In this document: piece after piece, positions 16,518 to 23,696 of the stretch | How positions within the stretch are numbered: the stretch's first letter is position 1 | Layout: each line of letters opens with the position of its first letter | Assembly (NCBI RefSeq): GCF_000739935.1 | Contig: NZ_BBJU01000019.1 | Coordinates: 1 to 64,000 of the forward strand | Source: Agrobacterium rubi TR3 = NBRC 13261 | GTDB taxonomy: Bacteria; Pseudomonadota; Alphaproteobacteria; Rhizobiales; Rhizobiaceae | Direction: 5' to 3' | Length of the DNA stretch: 64,000 nucleotides | Notes under the pieces: model-generated | The model's database searches: none | What the model was told of the DNA's origin: nothing | Seen by the model: only the letters and a program-made list of their open reading frames with translations | Position numbers and translations under genes: made by a program

Positions 16518-16919
16518 CTACTCCGTCACCGCCCGAAACCGTATTTCCGTCAAAAATTGCTTCGTCTTCGCCTGCCGCACAGATCGGCTGTTGCGGTAAA
16601 ACAAGCTCACCAGCGCAATGCCCCCGCCCAGCACCAGCGGCGCGTCGTCGAGCAGGGCCAGAATGCGCACAGCGATGTCCTGCGCCAGCTTTCGCCCGCC
16701 CTCCTCGCTCCACACTTCGATGGTCAGGAAATGCTCTTCGCCGCGTTCCGAAGCGGTGGAATAATCGCGGCTGTCCATTTCGCCATAGGCCACGCAAGGC
16801 AAAACCGGCCTTGGCAGCAGCCGGTCGATAATGCCGCCGCTCCCCACCATGCCCAACAGTTCGGCATCGCCGACAAGACGCGTATGAACCGCCTGCAACA
16901 GCGCATTGGCTGCCCTCAT
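16518..16919 (-). CDS. GTA g8: tail terminator (DUF3168)
   Basis: A 133-residue DUF3168 protein that caps the tail tube at its head-proximal end in RcGTA. It starts M-R-A-A-N-A-L-L-Q-A-V, contains P-C-V-A-Y-G-E-M-D-S-R-D-Y-S-T and E-E-H-F-L-T-I-E-V-W-S, and ends with Y-R-N-S-R then T-E-I-R-F-R-A. The ATG at 16919 overlaps the g7 stop as ATGA, deciding the start against a methionine eight codons upstream. Confidence 0.91.
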   Translation of the reverse strand: MRAANALLQAVHTRLVGDAELLGMVGSGGIIDRLLPRPVLPCVAYGEMDSRDYSTASERGEEHFLTIEVWSEEGGRKLAQDIAVRILALLDDAPLVLGGGIALVSLFYRNSRSVRQAKTKQFLTEIRFRAVTE

Positions 16920-17251
16920 CGGCTTTCCTCCTCGCAGCGGCACACGATAAAGCGACCCGTCTCATCGGGGTCGATGACCGATTTCACCGCAAAGACCCGC
17001 GCGCCTTTGCGCAGCCGCATGCCGGCCACAACATCAGTTCGAAACCCGGCCCAGATGCGATGCGTGATCGCCACGCCATCGGCAGAGGCGCGCTCGTAAG
17101 CCCCTTGCGAAACCGGCTCGATAGCCGCCCAGAGCGAGCGTAGCGGACGCCAACCCGCCGTCACACCACCCTGCCCATCCGACACCTCTTCCGGTGCCTC
17201 CAGCTCCAGCCGCGCCGTCAGTTGGCCGGGATCGAGAAAGGTCAGGTTCAT
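16916..17251 (-). CDS. GTA g7: head-tail stopper/adaptor
   Basis: A 111-residue phage head-tail joining protein. Family features are D-P-G-Q-L-T-A-R-L-E-L-E-A-P, the D-G-Q-G-G-V-T-x-G-W block near residue 27, and the C-terminal I-D-P-D-E-T-G-R-F-I-V-C-R-C-E-E-E. In RcGTA g7 forms the stopper ring. It ends in an ATGA overlap with g8. Confidence 0.91.
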   Translation of the reverse strand: MNLTFLDPGQLTARLELEAPEEVSDGQGGVTAGWRPLRSLWAAIEPVSQGAYERASADGVAITHRIWAGFRTDVVAGMRLRKGARVFAVKSVIDPDETGRFIVCRCEEESR

Positions 17252-17254
17252 CGC

Positions 17255-17824
17255 TCACAACCCCACACGGCGAAACGGTGCAATCAGCCGCTCGTAACCC
17301 GCTGGCACACCTGCGGGCTGGTCGGCAGGCGAAACCGCGCCGCGAAACGCAAACATATGGGCAATATGGATCAACATCGCCCGCTTCAGCGTATCGGGCA
17401 CATCCGCGCCGCTTTCGCCAAAGCCTGCGGTAAAATCGATCTCGATGCCGTTCAGCGGCTGCCCGGGCGCAGGCGGCTGACGCAGCCACAGCCGCGCCGG
17501 TCGCGCCTGCCCGTCCAGCAGCTTGTCCGTGTCGGTGATATCGGTCGGGTCGCCCGCATCATCGAAAACCAGAATCGTTTCGATGGCTTGCACCGGTCCC
17601 TTGGCAATCTGAATCACGCCGTTGTCAGGCCAGTCGTCGAGATACAGCCGAAAGCTCTGGCGCATCAGGCACAGGCCCCTATGGCGTTCCAGATGCTCGC
17701 GCGCGGTGGTGATCAGCGCTGCCAGCAGCGCATCCTCATCCGCGCCATCCAGCCGCAAATGCGCCTTCACATCGGCAAGCGTCAACGCCTCCGCCAGCGG
17801 CGGGGTCAGTGTGGCATAGGTCAT
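17255..17824 (-). CDS. GTA g6: head-tail connector (adaptor)
   Basis: A 189-residue phage connector protein. Residues 10-50 have the typical L-T-L-A-D-V-K-A-H-L-R-L-D and D-E-D-A-L-L-A-A-L-I motif of gp6-like adaptors, with IEIDFTAGFGESGADVPDTL further on and a helical end. It binds between portal and stopper. It begins 57 bases before a family A repeat that separates it from the capsid gene. Confidence 0.92.
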   Translation of the reverse strand: MTYATLTPPLAEALTLADVKAHLRLDGADEDALLAALITTAREHLERHRGLCLMRQSFRLYLDDWPDNGVIQIAKGPVQAIETILVFDDAGDPTDITDTDKLLDGQARPARLWLRQPPAPGQPLNGIEIDFTAGFGESGADVPDTLKRAMLIHIAHMFAFRGAVSPADQPAGVPAGYERLIAPFRRVGL

Positions 17825-17880
17825 GGTGTCTCCGGGGAATTGGGGTGTTGCAGCAACAACTATTTTCTGTCAGCGCCCGT

Positions 17881-18048
17881 GGCTCACCCCCCTCTGTCCT
17901 GCCGGACATCTCCCCCACAGGTGGGGAGATCGACCCGTTGAGACCTCTCGCCCATCTCAAAGGCTGTGGATAGAGTGGGGATCACGCGTCTGGCCGATCT
18001 CCCTCCTTGTGGGGGAGATGTCCGGCAGGACAGAGGGGGGTGTGCCAC
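17881..18048. repeat. Family A palindromic repeat between g6 and g5
   Basis: About 168 bp, with ends ggctcacccccctctgtcct and the inverse ggcaggacagaggggggtg, and inner hairpins 'ccacaggtgggg' and 'ccttgtggggg'. It is the most regular copy and a good reference for the family. Confidence 0.87.
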
Positions 18049-18074
18049 AAGCAATGACGCTTTTGTTCGTCTTC

Positions 18075-18102
18075 CGTCATGCCGGAAACCTCCGGCATGA
18101 CG
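18075..18102. repeat. Perfect inverted repeat, short family C relative
   Basis: CGTCATGCCGGA, four-base loop AACC, then TCCGGCATGACG: a 12 bp perfect stem 25 bases downstream of the capsid stop codon (minus strand). There is no T run, so it is more likely a truncated RPE-type element than a terminator. Confidence 0.7.
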
Positions 18103-18126
18103 ACATCAAGATGAAGAACCGAGTTC

Positions 18127-19386
18127 TCAACTCGCCGCAAACTTCACCAGCTTCACCGCCTCAAAGTTCTGCACTCCACCGCCAACACGCTTGGTCGTAT
18201 AAAACAGCACATACGGCTTGGCCGAATAAGGGTCGCGCAGAATGCGAATGCCCGTGCGGTCCACCACTAGATACCCCGCGCGGAAATCACCAAACGCAAT
18301 CGCGGTGCTGCCCGCCGCCACATCCGGCATGTCCTCGGCCTCGGCCACCGGAAAGCCCATCAACAGCGCCGCTTGCCCGGCAGAAGCAGGCGGCTGCCAC
18401 AGATAGTTGCCTGTGTTGTCCTTCGCCCGGCGCAAGGTCGACTGCGTCTTGCGGTTCATCAGGAAGCTGCCATTCTGTCGATGCCCGGCTTTGAGCGAAT
18501 AGACCGTGTCGATCAGCACATCCAGTGGCCCGGAAGAGGCAAACGCACCGGCAGCCCCCGTCGCCACATAGCCGATCTTGCCCCACTCCCAGGCCGAATT
18601 CGCCACCGTGTCATAGGCCAGCAGACCCTTCGGCTTGTTCACGCCATCGCCGGAAATGAAGGCCGTGCCCTCCTGCTCGGCAAAAGCCACATCCACTTCA
18701 GATGCAATCCACGCCTCGATATCGACAGCCGCATCGTCCAGCAAACCTTGCGTGGCCGCCGGCATGGCGTAAAGCTCCATGGTCGGAAAGGTCAGTTCGG
18801 AAAGCTGCGGCGTGTTGGTCTGCGGTCGCGCCGCAGTCTCGGAAACCCAGCCGGTGGCCATGCCGCTCGGCGCAAACGGTTTTTTCAGTACGGAGCCGGA
18901 AACCTGCCGCACGGTGGAAAGTGCGCGCATCGGAGACACCACCGCCATGCGCCTGCCGATATCGCTGTCTGTCTCGTTGGGCAGCAGATACCCGCCATCC
19001 GCGCCGGCACTGCCAGAAAACGCCTTGGCCTCCAGATCGCGCAGCGCGCCCTCGTCACCCCGGCTAATATAGGCCTCGAACGCCGCCTTGTGCTCCTCCG
19101 TTTCCGCGTTGGCCGCACCCCTGCGCCCCAGCGCAGGCCGCGCCTTCTTCAGCGAAAGCTCGTCCATCGCCTTTTTATTGTCGTCCAGCGCCTTGTCGAT
19201 GCGATCAAGCTTTTCGCGGGTCAGCACATCTGCGCCCATCTTGCGCTCGATATCCCCCAACCGCTCGTCATTGGTCTCCCTGAAGGCCTCGAATGCCTCC
19301 ATAAAATCATCAAACGCCGCCGTCATCGTATCCGGCACGGCCTTGATCTGCGGTGCCACGGTGTGAATGGAAGTCTGTTCCGTCAT
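18127..19386 (-). CDS. GTA g5: HK97-type major capsid protein
   Basis: A 419-residue major capsid protein. The first 110 residues are a coiled-coil delta-like domain (DFMEAFEAFRETNDERLGDI). Then comes the HK97 core with L-L-P-N-E-T-D-S-D-I-G-R-R, MELYAMPAATQGLLDDAAVD, F-I-S-G-D-G-V-N-K-P-K-G-L-L and the C-terminal Y-V-L-F-Y-T-T-K-R-V-G-G-G-V. Cleavage near residue 110 by g4 is expected. Length and order match RcGTA-type clusters. Confidence 0.95.
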   Translation of the reverse strand: MTEQTSIHTVAPQIKAVPDTMTAAFDDFMEAFEAFRETNDERLGDIERKMGADVLTREKLDRIDKALDDNKKAMDELSLKKARPALGRRGAANAETEEHKAAFEAYISRGDEGALRDLEAKAFSGSAGADGGYLLPNETDSDIGRRMAVVSPMRALSTVRQVSGSVLKKPFAPSGMATGWVSETAARPQTNTPQLSELTFPTMELYAMPAATQGLLDDAAVDIEAWIASEVDVAFAEQEGTAFISGDGVNKPKGLLAYDTVANSAWEWGKIGYVATGAAGAFASSGPLDVLIDTVYSLKAGHRQNGSFLMNRKTQSTLRRAKDNTGNYLWQPPASAGQAALLMGFPVAEAEDMPDVAAGSTAIAFGDFRAGYLVVDRTGIRILRDPYSAKPYVLFYTTKRVGGGVQNFEAVKLVKFAAS

Positions 19387-19443
19387 GTGGTTTTCCTCTG
19401 TTGATTGTTGTTGATTTTTTGGCGGGGAGACTGCTCTTGTTCT

Positions 19444-19557
19444 CCGTCACCCCGGACCTGATCCGGGGCCCAGCAGCGTCGCGTCTGCGACGCAAAAGAG
19501 TCTTTCCCGCCGCAGACGCGCCGGACTGGATACCGGCTCAAGGTCGGTATGACGGAG
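19444..19557. repeat. Family C palindromic repeat between g5 and g4
   Basis: About 115 bp RPE-type element: outer arms tccgtcaccccggacctg and 'aaggtcggtatgacgga', inner arm 'gcgtcgcgtctgcgacgc' around a 'aaagagtctttcccg' core. It matches copies at 23561 and 43508 in layout. Confidence 0.78.
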
Positions 19558-19583
19558 GGGAGGCGCGAGCCTCAAAAGCCCTC

Positions 19584-20156
19584 TCACCGCCGAAACACCC
19601 CACCCGCCAAACTCTTCGCCGCCAGGCGCATCGTTCGCACCAGTTCCGTCTCCCGGTCGCGAAAGAACCTCGCCTGCTTGACGTTGGAAACCCGCGCAGA
19701 TGGCAGCATGGGAAAGGTCACGACGGAGATTTCCCAGAGATCGGCCTCCAGAATACGCCGCACACCACCACGGGATGCCTTGCCCGCCCGCACGGTCTGG
19801 AAACCAATGGAAAGCCCGTCCAGCGCACCCGTCTTCATCAACGAATGCACCTCCTTCGCCCGCGCCACGTCAGGCGCCAGCACCCCCTCGACGTAAAGCC
19901 CGCGCTCATCCTCACGAATGGTCCGCCATGCGCCGATGGGTTGTGCGGGGTCGTGCTGATAAAGCATGCGAATTCCGGAAGCGCCGCGCTCCTCGAGCGA
20001 GCGCCGAAACGCGCCCCGCTCAATCACATCACGCCCCAGATCCACCTCGCCAAACACGCTGGCATAACCGGAAAACGACCCGTCGAAAGCGATACCGCGC
20101 AGTTCCAGACTGGCAAATTTGCGCGTAGCAGGCCGCGGCCCGCGATAAACGTGCAT
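19584..20156 (-). CDS. GTA g4: prohead protease
   Basis: HK97-family (U35-type) prohead protease of 190 residues that cleaves the capsid scaffold domain. Features: F-D-G-S-F-S-G-Y-A-S-V-F-G-E-V-D-L-G-R-D, M-L-Y-Q-H-D-P-A-Q-P-I-G (catalytic His), and L-D-G-L-S-I-G-F-Q-T-V containing the catalytic Ser. It lies between the capsid gene and the small membrane gene. The upstream 45 bases contain the likely Shine-Dalgarno sequence AGGAGA. Confidence 0.94.
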   Translation of the reverse strand: MHVYRGPRPATRKFASLELRGIAFDGSFSGYASVFGEVDLGRDVIERGAFRRSLEERGASGIRMLYQHDPAQPIGAWRTIREDERGLYVEGVLAPDVARAKEVHSLMKTGALDGLSIGFQTVRAGKASRGGVRRILEADLWEISVVTFPMLPSARVSNVKQARFFRDRETELVRTMRLAAKSLAGGVFRR

Positions 20157-20201
20157 GAAATTCTCCTGGGATTTTGAGGAAATGTGCCTTGACGGATCAG
20201 A

Positions 20202-20522
20202 TCAGGGTTTGGGCCGCGCCGCATACCGCTCGGCCACGCGCACCATCACGCCCAACCCCCACCACGCACAGAGGCTGGCAGCGGCCGAGCCGGTCAGCAT
20301 CACCTCCTGGCTCGAAAGCCCACCGGAGATACCCATCCGCTGGACGATCCAAAGCCCCACCGGCCCGCCGAAAATCATACCGCAGGCAAGCCCGGTCAAA
20401 AACCGGCTCGCCGCCTCGCGGTGCGTCTGCGGCAACAGATAGATCAGCGAAACACCGGCCCCCGCCACGGCCCCGGTAAAACGGGCAGCCCAGATGCTAC
20501 CCTCGTTTGCAAATTCAGACAT
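20202..20522 (-). CDS. Small membrane protein at the g3.5 position
   Basis: A 106-residue protein with at least two long hydrophobic segments (WAARFTGAVAGAGVSLIYLL; SRFLTGLACGMIFGGPVGLW) and a third (VMLTGSAAASLCAWWGLGVM). RcGTA-type clusters carry a small gene between portal and protease (g3.5), and this holds that position, although I cannot show homology to RcGTA g3.5. Function unknown; it might influence the inner membrane during capsid assembly. Confidence 0.65.
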   Translation of the reverse strand: MSEFANEGSIWAARFTGAVAGAGVSLIYLLPQTHREAASRFLTGLACGMIFGGPVGLWIVQRMGISGGLSSQEVMLTGSAAASLCAWWGLGVMVRVAERYAARPKP

Positions 20523-20718
20523 GAGTAACCATTCCGGGTTAGAGTAGGACGAGTTGCACGACGGACGCCCTGCACCCGCACGACGGCTTTGTGCGCATTT
20601 CTTGAGTCATTGGAATCGGTTGAAGGAACACCTTCACAAACGGATTCCGGTTGTTGAGAAAGCGGTTCAACGGTTGGACGTCGCGAAAGCGAGAGAAATT
20701 CGATAACCTCGTGCTCGT
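20523..20718. other. Non-coding gap upstream of the g3.5-position gene
   Basis: About 200 bases between the small membrane gene and a family A repeat. No open frame with a plausible start is visible. A short run of A-rich and TTG-rich sequence could hold a promoter for the minus-strand genes, but I see no clear -35/-10 pair. Confidence 0.4.
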
Positions 20719-20884
20719 GGCTCACCCCCTCTGTCCTGCCGGACATCTCCCCCACAAGGAGGGAGATCGGCTGGGCGCATGATCCCCATCACTCCGCAGC
20801 CTTCAAGATGTGCGAGAGGTCGCCACGAGTCGATCTCCCCACCTGAGGGGGAGATGTCCGGCAGGACAGAGGGGGGTAAACCCC
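20719..20884. repeat. Family A palindromic repeat between portal and g3.5
   Basis: About 166 bp, ends ggctcaccccctctgtcc and acagaggggggtaaacc in inverse orientation, with 'ccacaaggaggg' and 'cacctgaggggg' hairpins. The core reads as the reverse complement of most other copies ('cttcaagatgtgcgagaggt'). Confidence 0.85.
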
Positions 20885-20917
20885 ACCCACCACCGCTCAA
20901 TATGAAGCAACAGCCCA

Positions 20918-22081
20918 CTAATACCCCACCGCCTCCCGCTTCTCCTCATCGCTCAGAAACATCGCAGCCCCCACCCTTGCCCACAACGCATCCCGCTCGC
21001 CAGCCAAGCCCGCGATCCGATCCAGATCCGGCTCCAGCCGCAACGCGCCCTCAAACAGCGGCGAAAGCCACGCCGATAAACTCGCCGCCGTACGGTTGAT
21101 CAGCGGCAGCACCGTCAGCCGATAGAACGCCCGGTTCGCCTCCTGGTAATTCGCGTAGGTATTATCACCGGGAATACCCAGCAGCATGGGCGGCACGCCG
21201 AGCGCCAGCGCGATGTCCCGCGCCGCGCCATTCTTGGCCTCCATGAAATCCATATCCCTCGGCGAAAGCCCCATGCTCTTCCAGTCCAGCCCGCCCTCCA
21301 GCAGCAGCGGACGTCCGGCATTCACGGCACCTGCATAGCCCTCCTCGAGCTCCCGTTTCAGCCGTTCGTATTGGTCAGCAGAAAGATTGCCGCCTTCCTT
21401 GGGCTGATAGACCAGCGCGCCGGAGGGGCGAGCTGAGTTGTCCAGCAACCGCTTGTTCCAGATGCTGGCGGCATTGTGCAGATCCAGCGCCGCACCCGCC
21501 GCCGCCAGCGGTGAAAATCCGTTATGGTCGTCCAGAGGGTTGAACAGTTTCAGATGCAGCAGCCCCAACCCATCTCGATCCGCCGCAATGCGCCGGGCCG
21601 CACGCCCCTCGGCGCGATAATCGAATGCCGCCACCCAGCCATCCGCGCCCTCGATAATGCCGACCCGGTCGGGCCGCAGCAAATGCAGCTCCCGCAACCG
21701 CTCGCCAACCATCAGCGGCTCGATATAGCCATTGCCGGACAGCAGCAGATGCCCGTAGAGCGCCTCGAAGAAATCCGGCCCGCTCATTTGCCCGTTGGGA
21801 CGCGCCAGCAGCCGCAACAGCGCGTGCTCACCAATCTCGTCGTCACCCTCATACAGCAACCAGCTGACGGATGCCGCAGCCTCCGCCACCATCCGCGCCG
21901 CCCGATGCGCCACCGGGTTGCGCATGAAACCTTCGCGAGACAGCGCGCCATACCCCCGCCCCGACCAATGCGCCCGCCCCGCCTCGCCAGACAGCACCAG
22001 AAAACCGCCCGCCGCCTTTTCTTCGCGCACAGGTTCGTGCTCCACCGGGCGCCGCCACGGCAGATGACCAAAAAATCGCAT
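20918..22081 (-). CDS. GTA g3: portal protein
   Basis: HK97-family portal of 387 residues forming the ring at the packaging vertex. Typical parts: F-M-R-N-P-V-A-H-R-A-A-R-M-V-A near the start, the block G-H-L-L-L-S-G-N-G-Y-I-E-P, L-K-L-F-N-P-L-D-D-H-N-G-F-S-P-L, and the tunnel-loop region M-L-L-G-I-P-G-D-N-T-Y-A-N-Y-Q-E-A-N-R-A-F-Y. The Shine-Dalgarno sequence AAAGGAA lies 6 bases upstream. An intrinsic terminator for the upstream gene sits only 24 bases before this start, so g3 may need its own promoter. Confidence 0.95.
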   Translation of the reverse strand: MRFFGHLPWRRPVEHEPVREEKAAGGFLVLSGEAGRAHWSGRGYGALSREGFMRNPVAHRAARMVAEAAASVSWLLYEGDDEIGEHALLRLLARPNGQMSGPDFFEALYGHLLLSGNGYIEPLMVGERLRELHLLRPDRVGIIEGADGWVAAFDYRAEGRAARRIAADRDGLGLLHLKLFNPLDDHNGFSPLAAAGAALDLHNAASIWNKRLLDNSARPSGALVYQPKEGGNLSADQYERLKRELEEGYAGAVNAGRPLLLEGGLDWKSMGLSPRDMDFMEAKNGAARDIALALGVPPMLLGIPGDNTYANYQEANRAFYRLTVLPLINRTAASLSAWLSPLFEGALRLEPDLDRIAGLAGERDALWARVGAAMFLSDEEKREAVGY

Positions 22082-22104
22082 GGCTATTTCCTTTGAAAGA
22101 CAAC

Positions 22105-22128
22105 AAAAAAGCCACCCTGCAGGTGGCT
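22105..22128 (-). terminator. Intrinsic terminator between Dabb gene and portal gene
   Basis: On the minus strand: stem AGCCACC, loop TGCAG, stem GGTGGCT, then TTTTTT. It is placed 25 bases after the Dabb stop and ends 24 bases before the portal ATG. It would stop most transcription coming from upstream. Confidence 0.8.
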
Positions 22129-22152
22129 AAGATGGAGGGCCAGAAAGCTGAC

Positions 22153-22461
22153 TTACTTGATCGGCGCTTTCACCGCCCGGTCACTATCAAAATCCGCAGC
22201 CACCCGCGTATCCCTGAGCGGCTTCACCGTATTGGTCGAAAGCTCATAGGCCGGGTCGGCCTTATAGGCCGCCAGCGCAGCCTCGTTCTCGAATTCGCCG
22301 TAGACGATGAAGTCTACCGAATTGCCCCACTGGTCCTTCTTCACGTTCTCGCCGATTTCCAGCTTCGAAGCGTGGGAGATCGCGGTCAGGCCGGAGAGGC
22401 CCTTGCGCACCGCGTCGCGGTTGGCTTCCGGTACGGTGAAGAAAACGATGTGGCGGATCAT
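22153..22461 (-). CDS. Dabb-domain (stress-responsive A/B barrel) protein
   Basis: A 102-residue dimeric alpha/beta-barrel type protein (Dabb/EthD-like). Features are M-I-R-H-I-V-F-F-T-V at the start (ATG at 22461), VDFIVYGEFENEAALAAYKA and a Y-x(3-4)-H-like C-terminal part (PAYELSTNTVKPLRDTRVAA). Family members are small cytoplasmic proteins of mostly unknown substrate. It is a cellular-type gene sitting between GTA packaging and portal genes, behind the GH19 gene, and followed by a terminator. Confidence 0.83.
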   Translation of the reverse strand: MIRHIVFFTVPEANRDAVRKGLSGLTAISHASKLEIGENVKKDQWGNSVDFIVYGEFENEAALAAYKADPAYELSTNTVKPLRDTRVAADFDSDRAVKAPIK

Positions 22462-22502
22462 GGCGGCACCTGTCATGCAAAATCTCGGGGTGGAAATCGC
22501 TA

Positions 22503-23141
22503 TCATCCCACCGCTGGCTGTTCAATCAGGCTTGCCGTCAAGGCCGCGTAAAAGGTCCGGCCATAACCGGCGATCAATGCCGCCCGGTCATTGCCGTTGA
22601 CGATGGCTCTGGCACCTTCCCAGTCGGCACGCTGGGCATCGAAATATTGCGAAAGCCGCCTGCCGGTAAAACTGCCGCGCAGCATGCCCTCCACCAGAAT
22701 GGCGGCGGAAACCTGCGGCTCCATTGCCCGTTCAGGCCGCTCGACAAGATCAATGCCAGTCACCGCAGACATCGCCTCGTAATTGCGCCGGTGTGTCAGC
22801 TGCACCAGCCCGCGCCCCAGCCAGCTTTTGCCGTCCGCGTCGCGTCGCCAATAAGGCGTGCGCACCTGCCCCAGCCTTCCTGCCGCATAGGCCCGGTCCA
22901 GAATACGGATCGCCGCCTCGTCGCTGGCGGCAAGCGTTTCGCGCACCGGCTGCATGGTCGCCGCCGTTTCATGAAACGCGGTCGCCAGCATATAAGCCAC
23001 GTGGCGAAGGTCGCCATCCGGCGCTCTTGCCTCGAATTCGTCGAGCACCAATTCCGTGCCGGTAACCTGCGCGGCACTCAATCGGCCCGGAAAGGGAGCA
23101 CCCCGAATCATCGTGAAAAAACGTTGTCTGTCCAACAGCAT
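22503..23141 (-). CDS. GH19-type endolysin/chitinase-like protein
   Basis: Lysozyme-like glycosidase of about 212 residues. The GH19 catalytic Glu is in A-T-A-F-H-E-T-A (E near residue 58), with the substrate motif S-W-L-G-R-G-L-V-Q-L-T-H-R-R-N-Y and a helical C-terminus. No signal peptide is present, as in phage endolysins that need a holin. Of three tandem starts (GTG 23147, ATG 23144, ATG 23141) the last has the best spacing to GAGAGG. It lies between g2 and g3, unlike RcGTA, where lysis genes map elsewhere. Confidence 0.82.
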   Translation of the reverse strand: MLLDRQRFFTMIRGAPFPGRLSAAQVTGTELVLDEFEARAPDGDLRHVAYMLATAFHETAATMQPVRETLAASDEAAIRILDRAYAAGRLGQVRTPYWRRDADGKSWLGRGLVQLTHRRNYEAMSAVTGIDLVERPERAMEPQVSAAILVEGMLRGSFTGRRLSQYFDAQRADWEGARAIVNGNDRAALIAGYGRTFYAALTASLIEQPAVG

Positions 23142-23278
23142 CATCACCTCTCAGAATCATGGTGGCCTAAACCCCAGATTTTAATATGCAACTTTCCGTA
23201 CCTAAATCGATTTAGAAAAATCCTAATCGATTTTATTTCATGCGAACCGTTTTAAGGGTAAACTTTACCTTGAATTGC

Positions 23279-23303
23279 GGAACCTCTGGGCCCCTACTCT
23301 GTT
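23279..23303 (+). promoter_or_regulatory. EcfG-type promoter (GGAAC-N16-TGTT)
   Basis: GGAAC at 23279-23283, 16-base spacer, TGTT at 23300-23303. It matches the alphaproteobacterial general-stress sigma factor consensus except for one -10 base. It points at the 35-residue gene starting 44 bases downstream. Confidence 0.55.
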
Positions 23304-23346
23304 TCACACCGCGCAATGAACAGCGCCAACCCGAAGGAGGAATGCC

Positions 23347-23454
23347 ATGACCGCGACGATCCCTCAGACGACCTACGACCGTCTCGAAAACGAATGGCGT
23401 CAGATGCGCGAAGTCAGCGCACAGACAAAACCTTCGCAGGCCCCGAAGAAGTAA
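23347..23454 (+). CDS. 35-residue hypothetical protein
   Basis: Small gene on the strand opposite to the GTA genes, with a very strong Shine-Dalgarno sequence (GAAGGAGG, 23333-23340) ahead of the ATG at 23347. The product begins M-T-A-T-I-P-Q-T-T-Y-D-R-L-E-N-E-W-R and ends in a Lys/Pro tail (S-Q-A-P-K-K). It is amphipathic in the middle, with no membrane segment. It is preceded by an EcfG-type promoter and followed 35 bases later by a terminator hairpin, so it looks like a complete small stress gene. Function unknown. Confidence 0.7.
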   Translation: MTATIPQTTYDRLENEWRQMREVSAQTKPSQAPKK

Positions 23455-23489
23455 TTGGAAGGGGCACATCCTGCCGCCTGCTGGAATTC

Positions 23490-23532
23490 AAAACCGCCCG
23501 TGATGCGCCTTATTGGCCTTCGCGGGCGTTTT
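23490..23532. terminator. Bidirectional terminator between small gene and terL
   Basis: Inverted repeat CGCCCGTGA (23495-23503) and TCGCGGGCG (23520-23528), flanked by AAAA on the left and TTTT on the right, so it can act in both directions. It would end the 35-residue gene and also transcripts running from terL. Confidence 0.65.
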
Positions 23533-23560
23533 GCGTTTCTGCTGAAGCGCTAACCCAAAA

Positions 23561-23679
23561 CTCCGTCACCCTGCACTTGCTGCGGGGTCCAGCCGCCGCG
23601 TGTCGACGCGGCGAAAAGACTCTTCCGCGATCAAGGACTTGATCGCACTGGATACCGGGTCAAGCCCGGCATGACGGAA
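23561..23679. repeat. Family C palindromic repeat downstream of terL
   Basis: About 119 bp RPE-type element: outer arms ctccgtcaccctgcacttgc and gcccggcatgacgga, inner arm 'gccgcgtgtcgacgcggc' and a second pair 'atcaaggacttgat'. Same layout as 19444 and 43508. Confidence 0.78.
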
Positions 23680-23696
23680 GACGATGTCATCTTCCC

